Of a DNA stretch of 64,000 nt, positions 1-11,984 are shown one piece after another (position 1 is the stretch's first letter; every line of letters starts with the position of its first letter). Both the position numbers and the translations under genes were made by a program. The notes beneath the pieces were generated by a model. It saw only the letters and a program-made list of their open reading frames with translations. It was not told where the DNA came from and did not search any database. The stretch comes from Heterohyrax brucei (taxonomy: Eukaryota; Chordata; Mammalia; Hyracoidea; Procaviidae). Location of the stretch: NCBI GenBank assembly GCA_028571685.1, contig CM053140.1, positions 149,281,701 to 149,345,700 on the forward strand. The letters are read 5' to 3'.

Positions 1-120
1 AAATATAAAACCAACAGCAATGGAAAGGAAGAAAAGAAAACTCATAAAGAAAAGTGACTCAGTACAGAAGACTAAATGGAACAGAGAAACTGTCAACAAC
101 ACACCAAAAAAGACACCAAA

Positions 121-1310
121 ATGATAGCACTTAATAAATGCCTATCAATAATTACATTGAATGTAAACAGGTTAAAAGCTTCAATAAAGAGACAAAGAAT
201 AGAAACATGAACTAAAAAAAAAAAAAAAAAAAAAAACACTATCTTCATGCTGCTTACAAGAGCAGGCCAAGTACTGTCGAGTCGGATCCAACTCACATAA
301 AAAACTGAAACTTGAAAGATAGAAAAATATTTACTAAGCTAACAGCATATATAAAAGAGCTGGAGTGGCAATATTAACTTCAGATAAAATAGACTTTAAA
401 ATCCTTCACAGTGGACAAGGAAGGTCGCTGTATCTTACATAAAGGGCCAGTATATCAAGAGGACATAGTCATATTAAATATTTAAGCACCCAATGACATA
501 GTTTCTGAATACATCAAATGAACTTTAACAGCATTGAAAATTGGAGTAGACAGCATCTTAATAATAGAAGGAGACTTCAACACAGCACTTTCCGTGAGGG
601 ACAGGACATCCAGAAAGAAGCTCAGTAAAGACACATAAGTTCTAAATGCCACAATCAACCAACTGGACATCATAGATACATTCAAGACACTCCACCCAAC
701 AGCAGACAAATATATATTCTTTAGCAATGCACATGAACATTTTCCAGAATAGACCACATATTAGGCAATATAGCAGGTCTTAACAATATCCAAAGCACTA
801 AAATATTGCAAAGCATCTTGTTGGACCATAGACCCATAAAAGTTGAAATCAATAGCAGAACAAAAAAATGAGAACAGAAAAATCAGACACGTGACAACTG
901 AACAACACCTTGCTTAAAAGCTTCTGGTTAATAGAAGAAATCAAGGATGGAATAAAGAAATTCACAGAATCAAATGAGAATGACAGCATATCCTACCAGA
1001 ACACATGGGACAAAGCAAAAGCAGTACTCAGAGGTCAGTTTATCTCAGTAAATACACACAGTGAAAAAGAAGAGCTCAAATCCAAGAAATAACTCTGCTA
1101 TTCAAACAACTAGAAAGAGACCCAAAAAAGAATCCCCTAAGCACCAGAAGAAAACAGACAACAAAGATAGAATAGATATAAATGAATTAGAAAATGGAAA
1201 ACTAAATGAAAAAGTTAACGAGATCAGAAACTGGTTTGCTTTGAAAGATTGACAAAATTGATAAACCACTGGGCAAACTGACAAAAAACAGGATGGGGAG
1301 GAAATAACTC
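121..1310 (+). pseudogene. L1 ORF2 N-terminal (endonuclease) relic
   Basis: Translation from the ATG at 121 gives a start resembling the L1 endonuclease (SIITLNVN). Further on there is a GDFNT-like block near 570-585 (read as EGDFNTAL) and a later stretch like the EN-RT linker (FWLIEEIKDGIKKF, 919-960). Stops and shifts are frequent, and about 60 bases near 215-296 are replaced by a foreign A-rich insert. Nothing after the linker is present. It cannot encode a working protein. Confidence 0.75.
215..296 (-). repeat. RTE/AfroSINE 3'-tail fragment with A-run
   Basis: A run of about 21 A is followed by a short stretch whose end (265-296) is the reverse complement of the RTE/AfroSINE 3' terminus. 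The core 'gtcgagtcggatccaactca' is at 277-296. It interrupts the L1 ORF2 relic. Confidence 0.6.
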
Positions 1311-2298
1311 AAATAATGTGGAATCATCTGGAAAACAATATGCTCAATGAAATGAGTCAGTTGAAAAAGGCCAAATATTGTATGAGATCACTATCAAGAA
1401 GAGGTTTAAGTACTGAAGAAAATAATCTTTTATGATTACAAAGGAGGGGGTGGAGGAAGGTTACGCAGTACATAAGAATCAGGTTAAGCAGAAGAAGTGA
1501 CAGTGTGCAGTAGATGGGCAATTAACACTGCTGAACTATGTTAAAATTTAAGATGTTTCTAAATAAAACTCAACATTTTGAAGTCCAGAGTACCAGGGAC
1601 AAGTTTCTGGGCACCATGGTTTCAATGACACCTCAGGTATTAAAAGCTAGCTAGCTGCCACCTAAGGATCATCAATTGGACCCACCCTACCTGTAGCAGA
1701 GGACAATGAAGGACATCAAAGACATGAAGAAAACATGAGCCCAGGAAACAGAAGGGGTTATATGATCAGAAGGCTACATCAGCATGAGACCAGAAGAACA
1801 AGATGATGTCCGGGCACCAGTGATTTCCTTGACAGGGAATACAATGTGGAGTCCCTGATGTGGCAAGAGAAAATGTGGGTGCAGATCTAGAGTTCTATTA
1901 AAAGGCTGGACTTTCTTTGACATCCTGGAGGGTTCCCTAAGGGCATGGCCCTTGGACTCGCCACTAGCCAGGAGCTGAAACCAGTACGAAAGCCAGTTCT
2001 CCAGACAAGGATTGGACTAGGCTATAAGGAATAGAGTGATAGTGGTGAAGTGTCTGCTTCTTGGCTTAAATATAAGGTTGTTAGAGCAGTCTCTGTCCAG
2101 ATGATGGAGAAGAAGGGACAGGAGTTGGTTGAATCTATACAAGAAGTGCAGGGTGAAAGGAGGAATGTGTTGTCAGCAGGTGAGGAGAGCTGCTACAGTT
2201 GCATAGAGGTGTGGGTTAGGGGGTTTATACAGCAGATCAACTTGGGTTGTGAGCTGTCACTTAAAGCACAATAAAAAATTAAAAATTAAAAAAGGAAG

Positions 2299-3454
2299 TA
2301 TTTTGGTGTTTAAATCCAATTCCAGGTCTCTAAAGCCGGGAATAACAAAGTCAAATTATCCCATGAACTTGTGGTGATACCATCATTACATCGCCTACAC
2401 TAGACACTTTAGAGGTGTTGTTGACATATCTTGCCTTCACAAAACTGGTGCTGCCACCAAAACTGTGCCATTATCAAAACCATATTCAACAGCGCAGCTA
2501 CTTATGCCCCAGGAACTAGACCTTCTGGCTGCCACAATCTTGATAACTCGGTTCCATGCACCACGGATTTCTTATTCTGTCTGGGCTCCATGGTTTAGAT
2601 GCTCTATGCATTTATCCCAGTACACAAGTGAAAGAGAGTATGAGTACCTTAGAGTCTCTGCTTCTACAGTGGCTCTGTCTTTCACTAAGACTCATGAAAT
2701 GGGCAATTCCTCAAACTGAATATTGGAGTTCAGGCACTCATTGGTCAAAAAAATAGCCAAATATCTTTACACTGACAAAAACTTCCAGAAAATGCTTAAA
2801 TGTCACTTGAAGAAAAGGTAAGTTTCTTATAGTAGTACTTAACAGATTTCTAAAGAGAAATACTTTGGGTGGAAATTACTGAAACATAAACCAAACTTGA
2901 ACATTAGATTCAACAAATTCATTTGATTTCCCCAAAGTTTAGGATTTAATATTTAAACACATTCTAGTGTTCGATCATGTTTGGACAAACCTTTCCAAAA
3001 AATTGGAACACATGTTGATACTTCCTTTGAATACTTCTCAGTTATATCCTGAATAATATAAATAACATCCTTATATACAAATTTCTATTTTCATTGCTTC
3101 ATATACTACAGCAATGCTATTGTTAATTTTAATGGATTGCCTAAATGGAAACCATAAGTGTGAAGCTCTGAATTACTTTAAATGCATTCCTGGGAATCTT
3201 AATGTCTTAAAATTTTATTGTTATTGTTAGTTAAGCAACAGAATTTATGTGGTTTCTTTCGAGATTTATTGCATACCTGTAGATTTAAAATGTACTATTG
3301 TATTTGTGAAAGTATGTTGAGGGATCTTTCTATCCCCTGAAGCTCCCAAAAGTATGTAAGTTTAATAAGTCAGCAATCAGTTTTTAAAAAGTAGGAATAA
3401 GGAGTGAAAATCACAACCTACAGCCTTTAGCATGGATTACATGACAATAAAGAG
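2299..3454. other. Unassigned AT-rich sequence
   Basis: No gene or repeat is recognised with confidence. 2300-2800 is less AT-rich and has two overlapping short ORFs on + (2465-2719, 2556-2756) without recognisable domains. It may be an old unclassified repeat. The remainder is low-complexity AT-rich DNA. Confidence 0.4.
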
Positions 3455-4633
3455 AACAAAAATTCTCATAATTGAATCAGTAAGCAACATCATGATAAAT
3501 GGAGAAAAGATCAAAGTTGTCAAGAATTTCATTTGACTTGGATCCACAATCAACACCTGTGGAAACAGCAGTCAAGAAGTCAAATAACACATTGCATTGG
3601 GTAAATCTGCTGCAAAATGTATTTTTAAAATAAGATGTACTGACCCAAGTCTTAATGTTTTCAATCACCACATATGCATGCAAAATCTGGACAATCAATA
3701 AAGAAGATGAGAGAAGAACTGGTGCCTTTGTATTACAGTCTTGGTAAAGAATACTAAGTATACCATGGACTGCCAGAAGAATGAACAGATCCTTTTTGGA
3801 AGAAGTATACATCCAGAATGCCACTTAGAAGAAGGGATATTGAGACTTCATCTGATATACCTTGGGCATGTTATCAGGAGGGATCAGTCCTTAGAGAAGG
3901 ACATCATGTTTGGTAAATCAGAGGGTCGGTGAAAAAGAGTAAGACCCTCAACAAGAAGGACTGATACAGTGGCTGCAGTTAGGATAGAACAGAACAGGAT
4001 ACTGTTTCATTCCATTGTACATGGGTTTACTATGAGTTGTTACCGATTTGATGGCATCTGTCAGGGATTGAACTCTGTTCCCCAAAAACTGTGTGTGAAG
4101 ATTTGGCTGGGCCATGATTCCCAGTATTTTGTGATTGTCCTCCGTTTTGTTATTTTCTATGCTATAAATCCTAATCTCTGTGTGTGGTTAGCAGACAGTA
4201 CTATGCCAAAGAGGACTAGGGTGGAACCATAACACCATTTCTAAGGTCAACCCACTGCTCCAGTGTAAAGGGAGTTACCCTGGGGCGTGCCTTTACCTTT
4301 TAATCCTTTTATCCTTTATCCTTTAATCCTACAAGAGATAAAAGGGAAGGGAAGCAAGCAGAGATCTGGGGATCTCATATCACCAAGAAAGCAGCACCAA
4401 GAGCAGAGTGCACCTTTTGAACTCGAGCCTCCTGTGCCAAGATGCTCTCAGACCAAAGACTGATGTGACAGTCTAACAGGGAGACTGTGCTTCTCTGCAG
4501 CTGGCACTATGATTTCAGACTTTCAGCCTGCTGGACTCTGTAAAAATAAACTTTTCTCTGCTAAGGTCACCCACTTGTAGCATTTCTATTAGAACAATGC
4601 CAGATGATTAAGACAGCACCTAACAACAAAAAC
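3455..4633 (+). mobile_element. RTE (BovB-type) LINE 3' portion, split by a MaLR LTR
   Basis: Bases 3455-4058 match, as decayed sense sequence, the C-terminal ORF and 3'UTR seen in the RTE copies at 28.87-29.29 kb (+) and 59.37-60.05 kb (-). Shared blocks include 'agagaaggacatcatgtttg' and a region reading QSLEKDIMFGKSEGR in one frame. After the LTR the element resumes at 4616 with gcacctaacaacaaaaac, the (taacaacaa)n terminus of this family. The 5' part is missing, as is usual for LINEs. Confidence 0.85.
4059..4615 (+). mobile_element. MaLR-type solo LTR with 5-bp target duplication
   Basis: The LTR begins TGTCAGGGATTGAACT and ends ...GATTAAGACA. It is about 557 bp with a GATAAAAGG TATA-like box near 4336 and an AATAAA signal at 4545. 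It is related to the LTRs at 29.3 and 31.4 kb (+) and, in reverse, at 11.0, 15.7, 41.8 and 43.3 kb. Flanks are gcatc (4054-4058) and gcacc (4616-4620), a 5-bp duplication with one mismatch, as expected for ERVL-MaLR. It sits inside the last 20 bases of an RTE copy. Confidence 0.85.
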
Positions 4634-5288
4634 ATGAATAAGGATTTATTTTGTGGGGCACACCTCACTGCTTGTTGAAATAGAGAAGTGCATGAATTAA
4701 CTTTGTTCCAAAATTTTCCAATAATCAAAATTTGAGAATATTAGAATTAAAGAAACCACTGGGTTGGGTATGACAAAATTTTTGGTAAATAGTGTAATAT
4801 GCTGTTTTTCAAAACTTTTGTAGTACTTTCTTTTACTCTAATAAATATTATTTGAAGGAACTAAACATGTATTTTTTTAGTCATTCTGTTATATAGTGTT
4901 CCATATGTCTAATATTTTAAATGTTGGTAGATTTATTTTGTAGAATAGGAAGGGAATTTTGATATTAGTCAATCTCAAAATGCTCTTTGCATTTTTGCTG
5001 TTTCTGATACCTGCTGATTCCATGGAAGACCATAAACAAAATAGAACACACAATATTTGGAATTTTATTTATAATAGAATAAGGAGGATTGTTTTTTCCC
5101 TTTCCACACCTTGGTTTTCTTTTCAATAATAGTTTAAATAATGTGAATTGTATGGATGTTTATTCCTTCAAGTTTTCTCCCCATAAATAGAAGAAAGTAG
5201 TAAAGAAACTGCTTGTGTCCCATGTGAAAGATAAGGTGACAACTGACTTACCTCAGGTGTATAGATTAAGGTTTCTTATAGTATTCAT

Positions 5289-5316
5289 GTTTGAGTGACT
5301 CGACAGCACTTGGCTA
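5289..5316 (+). repeat. Orphan RTE/SINE 3'-tail fragment
   Basis: The stretch gtgactcgacagcacttggct is the family 3' end with the alternative terminus 'cacttggc' instead of (taacaa)n. The same ending occurs at 26295-26338 (+), and in reverse near 265, 27327 and 45133. Confidence 0.5.
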
Positions 5317-5836
5317 GTCTGAATGTATCTGGAAAACTAACAGGCTAAACGGGATAGAAACCTATTTTTACCCTTGAGGGCAGGAAAATATTGCATGAAT
5401 GTCCTTCTATGTGATAATTAATATTAAGGTAATGAGTCAGCTATACTGATTTTTGAAAACACTTAAAAAAAAAAAAACTTAGCCAACAGACAGTAGGAGA
5501 ATTCTGAGTGAAACACATGAACTATCCCCTGGTATCTTCATCTAGTTTTAATTTCTGAGTTTAATTGAGAGATATATGATTAAAATTTTAATAATAAAAA
5601 TTTAAGTATTTAATTCAATGAAGAAATCTGTAAGATTTTAGGGCCAAAAAGAGCACTTGCTAGGTAACCCTATAGCAGGGTTTTTTTTTTGTTGTTTTTT
5701 TTTTTTTGGAGTATATTATTAGTGAAATTTAAGTGACTCCTTTTAGTCCTTTTGACACTTTGATTGTACTCAAAATGCAACAGTGTTGCGAGGCTCAATT
5801 ACGTTTTGTGTGTATGTATGTTCATCATAGTGAAAG

Positions 5837-5975
5837 TTCTGTTGTTGTTGTCAGGTGCTGCCAAGATAGTTCCAACTCACAGTGACCCTATCAGACAGAG
5901 CAGAACTGGTGGATTTGAACTGTGACTGCTTGGTTAGCAGCCGTTTCACTTCACCATCAGCCACCAGGGTTTCCA
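5837..5975 (-). mobile_element. AfroSINE copy
   Basis: On + it starts with (gtt)n and 'gtcaggtgctgccaag' and ends with 'agccaccagggtttcc', the reverse complement of the tRNA-derived head. It is shortened in the middle compared with other copies. Confidence 0.85.
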
Positions 5976-6782
5976 CTTAAAGTTCTAATAGTTCTAAAAT
6001 AGACACTACAACTTATAATTCTGGTAGAGTAAGCAAACATCAATACAAAATATAATTCAAATACGGTACAACACATTTACCCAATGTCTTAATATAGTCA
6101 GTGATGTGCACAACATTTGGAAAAGTAACTCCTTACTTCCGGTATTGTTCAATCAATATGGGAGGGTTTATTATCAAACTCATTCTTTCAACGATCATAA
6201 AAGAACAATTACTATACTTTCCTCTTTCAGAAGATTATATTGCTACACTGACTTTACTAATACCAGACGGTTTATCCCTATCTTGTGAACACTTGCTGCT
6301 ATAAAACTAACAATTTTTCAAAACTGGGTATAATAATTTTATTGTAAATATGAGAACACTTAATACAAATCTATACCAGGATAACTATTCTGCCTTTGAT
6401 GTTGCATTCTTTGAAATACACAGTCTCAAAAATTATCTGCAGAAACTTGAAGTATAATATTTGATCTTTACAAAAAATCTATTTAAATGGTTGGTAAATA
6501 AAGGCATAGATAGGATAAGCCATTCTCCCAAGTCAGTAGAATTAATGAGACAGATTTAAGTGACTTTGAATTGAAAGAAAAAATTACAGTTTTAACTATC
6601 AAACCACAAAAGAAAAAAATAATGTCATTTTCAGTGGATGTTAATTTTCAGATAATTAATCAAATGATAACTCTTTTTCTCAAATTTACTCTCTTAACAA
6701 AATCAATTGGGGGAGTTTTCCTGACATGCACATAAATACGCATGCACATACGTACTTAGTGTACACTTATGTTGGGGCCCCC

Positions 6783-7230
6783 TGGGAGCCTCCTAGTACT
6801 CATTGCCCAGTTCAGTCCCCTTCTACTGTGACCCTGGGCTTGCCAAAAGACATGTTTGACAAATGAGACATTTGCAAGGGTGATGAAAGCAGAGTCTGAT
6901 ATAAGCACTTACACAGTAGGGTTTATCACATTAGAAACTTTTCTTTGGAAGCCAGACTTTGTTCAGTAAAGAAGTATAGATTCTATTACTAAATGACGAG
7001 AGACCATGTGGAGAAAGGTCCTGGAGGAAGAGTGGTCATCTTGGATATTCAGCCTCCCACTAAACTTTCATCTGAAAACAGGTGTATGAGTGATCTCATC
7101 TAGACTACATGGAGACAAAGAGCTGTCCAGTTGAGCCAAGTCAACCACAGCATTGTGAGACATAAGAAATCATCTCTGTTTTAAACTCCAAGTTTTCAGC
7201 CACTTTGTAATAGATACCTGCAAGACACAT
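6783..7230 (+). repeat. Old mammal-wide repeat, LTR-like
   Basis: The text around 6985-7220 (gagagaccatgtggagaaag, then a PPT-less end 'gccactttgtaatagata') resembles a familiar ancient mammalian interspersed repeat that ends in a 'gcaatagataactg'-type terminus. I cannot name it safely from memory. Boundaries are approximate. Confidence 0.45.
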
Positions 7231-8331
7231 GCACTAAAAAGTTTTTCCAGTGAAATTTTGTATGCGTTTATATCGGGACATTATTTTGCCTGAACTTTTT
7301 CTGTGGAATATGAGGAAATATGTTCCAGTGAAGAATTCATTTAGTATGCCTAGTAATGGATTTTGTATCTAATATATAACACTTTATTGCTTCTTAGGGA
7401 CTTGTTTGGAAATGAGAAGTCCTCCAGGGATTCCATAGATATTTTTTTTTCCTTAAAACATGTGGCTGTAAATGGCAGGGGAGAAAAAACCAGCATTATG
7501 ATGTGACTCTTAAGGCAATTTCAAACAATTTCTAAGTAATTTTCTACAGAGATACAGCTGAAATAGGGATTTTTCAGTGCTGTTAAACTGATTAAAGCTT
7601 CGTCAAATTCTTAAAGGAATAAGCAGACTATAGATCTAAAGAAATTGGGAGTTAACGCGTGGATTAAATGTACTTATTGACTTAAGAAAGCTGAAAGTTT
7701 CTATTTCAGAAGGAAAACTGCTTTTATTTTTACTTTGAAGACATATACTTATGTTTTTGAAAACATAAAATAAATGTAAGACTTTAATGCACTTTTTATG
7801 CAAGTGTTAAGAAACTTTAGTGACCTTTTTGATTTATCTGCTTTGATTCATGTTTCCTTGGAAGAAACATAAAAAAATAAACAAATATGGACAGATTACA
7901 TAGAAAACACCATGACTTATCTCCAGAAATATTTCAATGACACATTAACACAATTCTTGACCACATGAGCTGTTTCTGAGGTATTACATGATGCTTTCAT
8001 CTCACAAGGTAAAATGCACAATGACAAATTTTTGAAAGTTTGCTACTATCTTCTCGTTGAGGAAGAAGAAACTTTTTTCCCATAATTTTGAATCATTTTA
8101 TAATCAGTAAAATTTGGGTGAAGGTACAAAGGCTAGAAATTGCATTAAAACTAGAGAATTGTTTAAAATATTCATTTTTACTTTTTGGGATCTGATCTTC
8201 CTCCTCCAAAGACTTTCTTTACTTATCTAAGGAATCTTGAAACAAACATAACCTACTACTACAATCTGTGTCATAAGAATGGCATATTTTGAGTGGATAA
8301 CACTGAATTACACAAAGAATACTCTTTTGTA
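7231..8331. other. Unassigned AT-rich sequence
   Basis: There is no ORF of note, no RNA gene and no recognised repeat. Confidence 0.4.
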
Positions 8332-8465
8332 CGGCAATTGTTGTTGTTCGCTGCCATCTAGTTGGAATCTAACTCATGGTGACACTAAGTACAATGTCTC
8401 AACATTCTGCCTTTCTCTGTGCCATCCCCATGATCAGTTGCAGATTGGATTGCTGTGATCCATAA
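8332..8465 (-). mobile_element. RTE-type SINE / RTE 3' end fragment
   Basis: On + the sequence ttgttgttgttcgctgccat is followed by an 'aactcatggtgacac' block and 'gccatccccatgatcag'. This order is shared with the tRNA-Gly-headed element at 13.48-13.81 kb. It is truncated relative to that element. Confidence 0.7.
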
Positions 8466-8640
8466 TATTGACTGAAGAAATAATTCCTGTTGTAGAAAAA
8501 AAGTAACAGCTGACAGCTAATGAAACTGAAGCAGTAAAATACATAAATTTAGGAGAAATAGGGAAGATGTAAGAGAGGTCTTTTGGATAGTAAGAAGCAA
8601 AACAATAACAGCATAACTGAGTGTAATCATTAAGGTTGTG

Positions 8641-9160
8641 TGTTAACTTGGCTTGGTCATGATCTTCAGTCATTTGGTTGCCCTGTGATGATGTGATCAC
8701 TTCCACAATGAGATTTGATAGTATGTGATCACTTCCATTATGGGATCTGCAGTGAGTAGCTAATCAGTTGAAAGACAGTTTCCTTGGGCATATGGTCTGC
8801 ATTGAATATAAGTGAGTATTCTGGCAAGGTTTATGGCTTTTGTTCATTCTGGATCCTGCAGGTAATTCCTATACATTTTGAACTTCAGTTCTTGAGATTT
8901 GAGGTAGCAGCTTACCTGTGGTATTCCCTGTTGATCTCTGGGATTTGTTCATCTTCACAGTCTGTGAACAAGAGCTCTGATCTGTGACTGGAGTTCATCA
9001 GCCCCTGTGGCTATGTGCATTGGGAGAGACCTGATCCATGGACTTGTAATGGTCCAGCTTCTACAACTGTGTGTGCCATTTCCTTGATACAAACCTCTTT
9101 CTCTCTCTCTCTCTTCCCACTTTACTGGGTTTGCTTCTCTAGAAAAACCAGCCTAAGACA
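8641..9160 (+). mobile_element. Solo LTR, ERVL-like
   Basis: The unit of about 520 bp starts TGTTAACTTGG and ends GCCTAAGACA. Near the end a (ct)n run is followed by 'ttgcttctctagaaaaacca', typical of a mammalian ERVL LTR 3' end. No clear 5-bp duplication is visible, so the borders may be off by a few bases. Confidence 0.6.
8691..8752 (+). repeat. 32-bp tandem duplication
   Basis: Two imperfect copies start 'atgtgatcacttcca' at 8691 and 8723, inside the LTR at 8641-9160. Confidence 0.75.
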
Positions 9161-10499
9161 CTCAGAAATTATTTTAATTATATAAGCTCAAGAGTGATGG
9201 CAGCCCAAAATACAGAATACCATGGTCATATGTTAAATGTTCTATCCTTAGGTTTCCTGGCAATCATATATTCTCCTTGAGATAATAACATTAAAATTCT
9301 ACATCTAAAGAAAACAAGTAGAGATTATGAGTGAAGTCCCATATAGCTTCACATAGTCCATTCGTGAATGCATCTATGGAAGTATTTAAGAGGTTTATAC
9401 TACTGAAAAAGGAGATTATAAAGAGAAGTTTCATATGTGTAAAAGTGTTAGGATTAAATTTAGAGTATTTTCATTATGCTTATTATCTCAGATATTTGGT
9501 TGAAATTAGAATTAAATAATAAATAACATCGTTGTATCTCTACTAGATTAGCTTAAACCTTCACTGATGTATGGAAGAAAACATACGTGCTGGGATACCT
9601 GGTTGGGAAGGCAGGAGGGAAGAAGTTCACTTGACTGCTGTTGTACTTAAGGATGCAAGAATCTGTAGTAGTCTAGGGCTCCTGCTCTTAAAATTGCCTC
9701 CAAATTAGGGCTGTCCAGAGACAAGTAAGAGAAGTAGAAAAATAAGTCAACGTTCTACTATAGATAACAACAATTATTCAGTGGCATAACTTCAAGAATT
9801 CCATGATAAGGACTCACTAAGTTTTCCATTCCACATGAAGAGGATAAAACTACCTCGTAGTATTCTGATGCTGCCATACAAATGAAGGGGTTCTGGAAAG
9901 AGAGTGGTTGGGACAGGGTTGTTTTCTAATCTCTTCACATGCTCATATAAAAAAATAGAAAGAACACCTAGAGAGCAAAACTAAAAAAAAAATTGACAGC
10001 AAAAATACTAAGAAGCAAAGTAGTCTTACAAACACTAAAATAGAAGCAGGTGAGAACAAACCACCAACAGTCACAAAACTTGATCTGCATTTATATAAGA
10101 GAAGTAAGCAACATATGTAGCAACCATCTATTAATGTGAAAAAAAGGAAATCTTCACAACAACCAACAAATATTTACCAGAAAATACAAATGGCGAATTT
10201 GAGGTGAGAAGCTGAAACTGAGAGCATTTTTGCATCTCAAATGTAGAGAAGAGGCCTCCGGAAAGAACATTCTTCCACTTAAGAGCTCACAAACTTGACC
10301 CATCAGAGTTCTCTTCTAAGATACAGCCTTCTATTAACAGTAGCCTGTCCTGTAGTGTGATGAAAGCAGAATTAATACTGACTTTGAAAAGGAACACAGA
10401 AGCAAGGAAAAAATACCCAAAGGGGTAGAGATGGCCCAAACCATAAAGTTGCAAACTGTTGTATCTTTGAACATTATACAAAAGACAGAAGAGAATGAG
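9161..10499. other. Unassigned sequence
   Basis: No recognised gene or repeat. Small ORFs (9331-9519 +, 10287-10481 -) lack domains and are treated as chance. Confidence 0.4.
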
Positions 10500-10930
10500 T
10501 CAGATTTACAACTGGGTGAGTCAAATAATATAAAAATATGTTAGTTGGTTGAGGAAGATGCTCTGAAAGGTGACAGGAGCCCTGAGTAAAACGAAGAAGT
10601 ATGCTTTACACGTACTGAATGAAGAGCATGTTAGTAGAGGAATCAGGAAGAGCAAATTAAGTCAGGTTCATGCCTGAAATTTTCCAGTGTAGGTAGAGCA
10701 TGGTAAGTCAAAGACAAATGACAAGTAGTGGAAGCCGTATTATATACAGCCTGATAAGTTTTGGTAAAAACTTTGGACTATGCTCTTAAAAGCCATTTGT
10801 ACAAAACCCTTTATACTTAAGCAATGATCCAGGTGAAAGGAGATGGCTTAATTAAACTAAACTGATAGCATGGAAGTGGTGAGAGGTAGCCAGACTCTGG
10901 ATTTATTTACAATGTACAACATTTAACATG
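10500..10930 (-). mobile_element. L2 LINE relic
   Basis: The + text 'aatgatccaggtgaaagg' near 10824, followed by 'gtggtgagaggtagccagac' and 'tctggatttatt', recurs in the L2 relic at 29.87-30.30 kb. It is the antisense of the L2 ORF2/3' region. It is heavily diverged, with approximate ends. Confidence 0.6.
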
Positions 10931-11040
10931 TACTATTGAATTCATAATAGTAGATTTACAATTTACTATTGAACTTTCAATTGTTCAGTGTGAGACAAAG
11001 AAGGCCAAGAGTAAATCTGAAGACTTTTACCCTAAGTAAC

Positions 11041-11535
11041 TGTGTTAGTCATCTAGCACTTTTATAACAGAAATACCACAAGAGGATGTCTTTAACAAAG
11101 ATAAATCCATTCTGCCACAGGCCAATAAGCTACAGGTTTAAATTTAGGGCACTATCTCCAAGGGAAGTTCTTCTCTGCTGGCTGTGGAGGAAAGTCCTTG
11201 TCATCAGTCTTCTCTTTGACTGAGAGCTTCTGAGGTGTATGGACCCCAGTTTCAAGGGGCATGCTCTGCTCTTGGCGCTGCTGCTTTCCTGATGGTATGA
11301 GGTTCCCAACTCTGTGTTTGCTATTCTTTCCTTTATATCTCAAGAGACAGCCTCAAGGCAGAATACAGTGTACACATTAAGTCCTGTCTCAGTAACACAA
11401 CCACCACCCATCCTCCATCATTAGTATCACAAAGGCAGGATATACGACGTCAAGAAATATCACACAATACGGTGAATCACAGTTTAGTCAAATTGCTACA
11501 CATGGATTTTGGGAAACAGAATTCAATCCATGACC
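11041..11535 (-). mobile_element. MaLR-type solo LTR
   Basis: On + it begins TGTGTTAGTCATCTAG and ends near 'caatccatgac', the mirror image of the LTR at 4059. Possible 5-bp duplication: gtaac (11036-11040) and ataac (11536-11540), one mismatch. Length is about 495 bp. The open frame at 11152-11343 (-) lies within the LTR and has no coding meaning. Confidence 0.85.
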
Positions 11536-11600
11536 ATAACTTTGGCTACTCCATGAGAGGAAGACGTGGCAGTCTGCTTTGAAAAGATTAATAAACTTAG

Positions 11601-11695
11601 AAACCCTATGGGCAATTCTTCTTTATCCTACAGGATTCCTGTGAGTTCAAACTGTTTTGAAGGCAGTTGCTTTGGCTTTGCTTTTAACTTTGTAA
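11601..11695 (+). mobile_element. AfroSINE 3' fragment
   Basis: 'aaaccctatgggcaattctt' is followed by 'atcctacaggattcctgtga', and the piece ends 'ggcagttgctttggctttg'. This matches the SINE's distal half. Confidence 0.6.
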
Positions 11696-11825
11696 TAGCA
11701 GTATAACTTGCTGGGTTAAAAAATAATAATAATAAAAATAAGGAGTTAAAGCATGACTTTCAGGGAAAAATTAAAATTAAGATTTTAGACAGATATTCTT
11801 TGAGTTGCCTATTTTGCATTTAAGG

Positions 11826-11950
11826 AACACTCAGCTGGTAATAGAAAGGTTAGATGTTTAAACCCACAAACATTTCCATGGGAGAAAAGCCTGTCAGTCT
11901 GCTCCTGTTAAAATTGTAGCCTAGCACAGTTATGGAAACTTCTTAGACCT
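11826..11950 (+). mobile_element. AfroSINE middle fragment
   Basis: 'ggtaatagaaaggttagatg', then 'gtctgctcctgttaaaattg' and 'cagttatggaaacttct', match the long AfroSINE variant also seen at 60.2-60.6 kb. Confidence 0.55.
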
Positions 11951-11984
11951 GTCCAAATACCTCATGGGGTGGTATTACTGGGCT

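Larger units (their letters stand above)
1..2298 (+). mobile_element. Old L1 LINE, internally deleted, 5' end outside window
   Basis: The first 120 bases resemble the inter-ORF spacer of the full-length L1 at 46-53 kb. Bases 121-1310 align by eye with that L1's ORF2 start and endonuclease region. From about 1580 the text matches an L1 3'UTR: the 'gccacctaaggatcatcaat' stretch near 1657 and the terminal 'cacttaaagcacaataaaaa' near 2260 recur in related form at 12.08-12.73 kb. The RT and C-terminal parts of ORF2 are missing, so this copy has a large internal deletion. It ends in an A-rich tail near 2298. It is much more decayed than the copy at 46 kb. Confidence 0.8.
4634..6782. other. AT-rich spacer outside the listed SINE fragments
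   Basis: Apart from the short tail fragment at 5289 and the SINE at 5837-5975, nothing is recognised. It contains homopolymer runs (for example A near 5465 and T near 5681-5707). The ORFs at 6101-6304 show no domain and look like chance. Confidence 0.4.
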
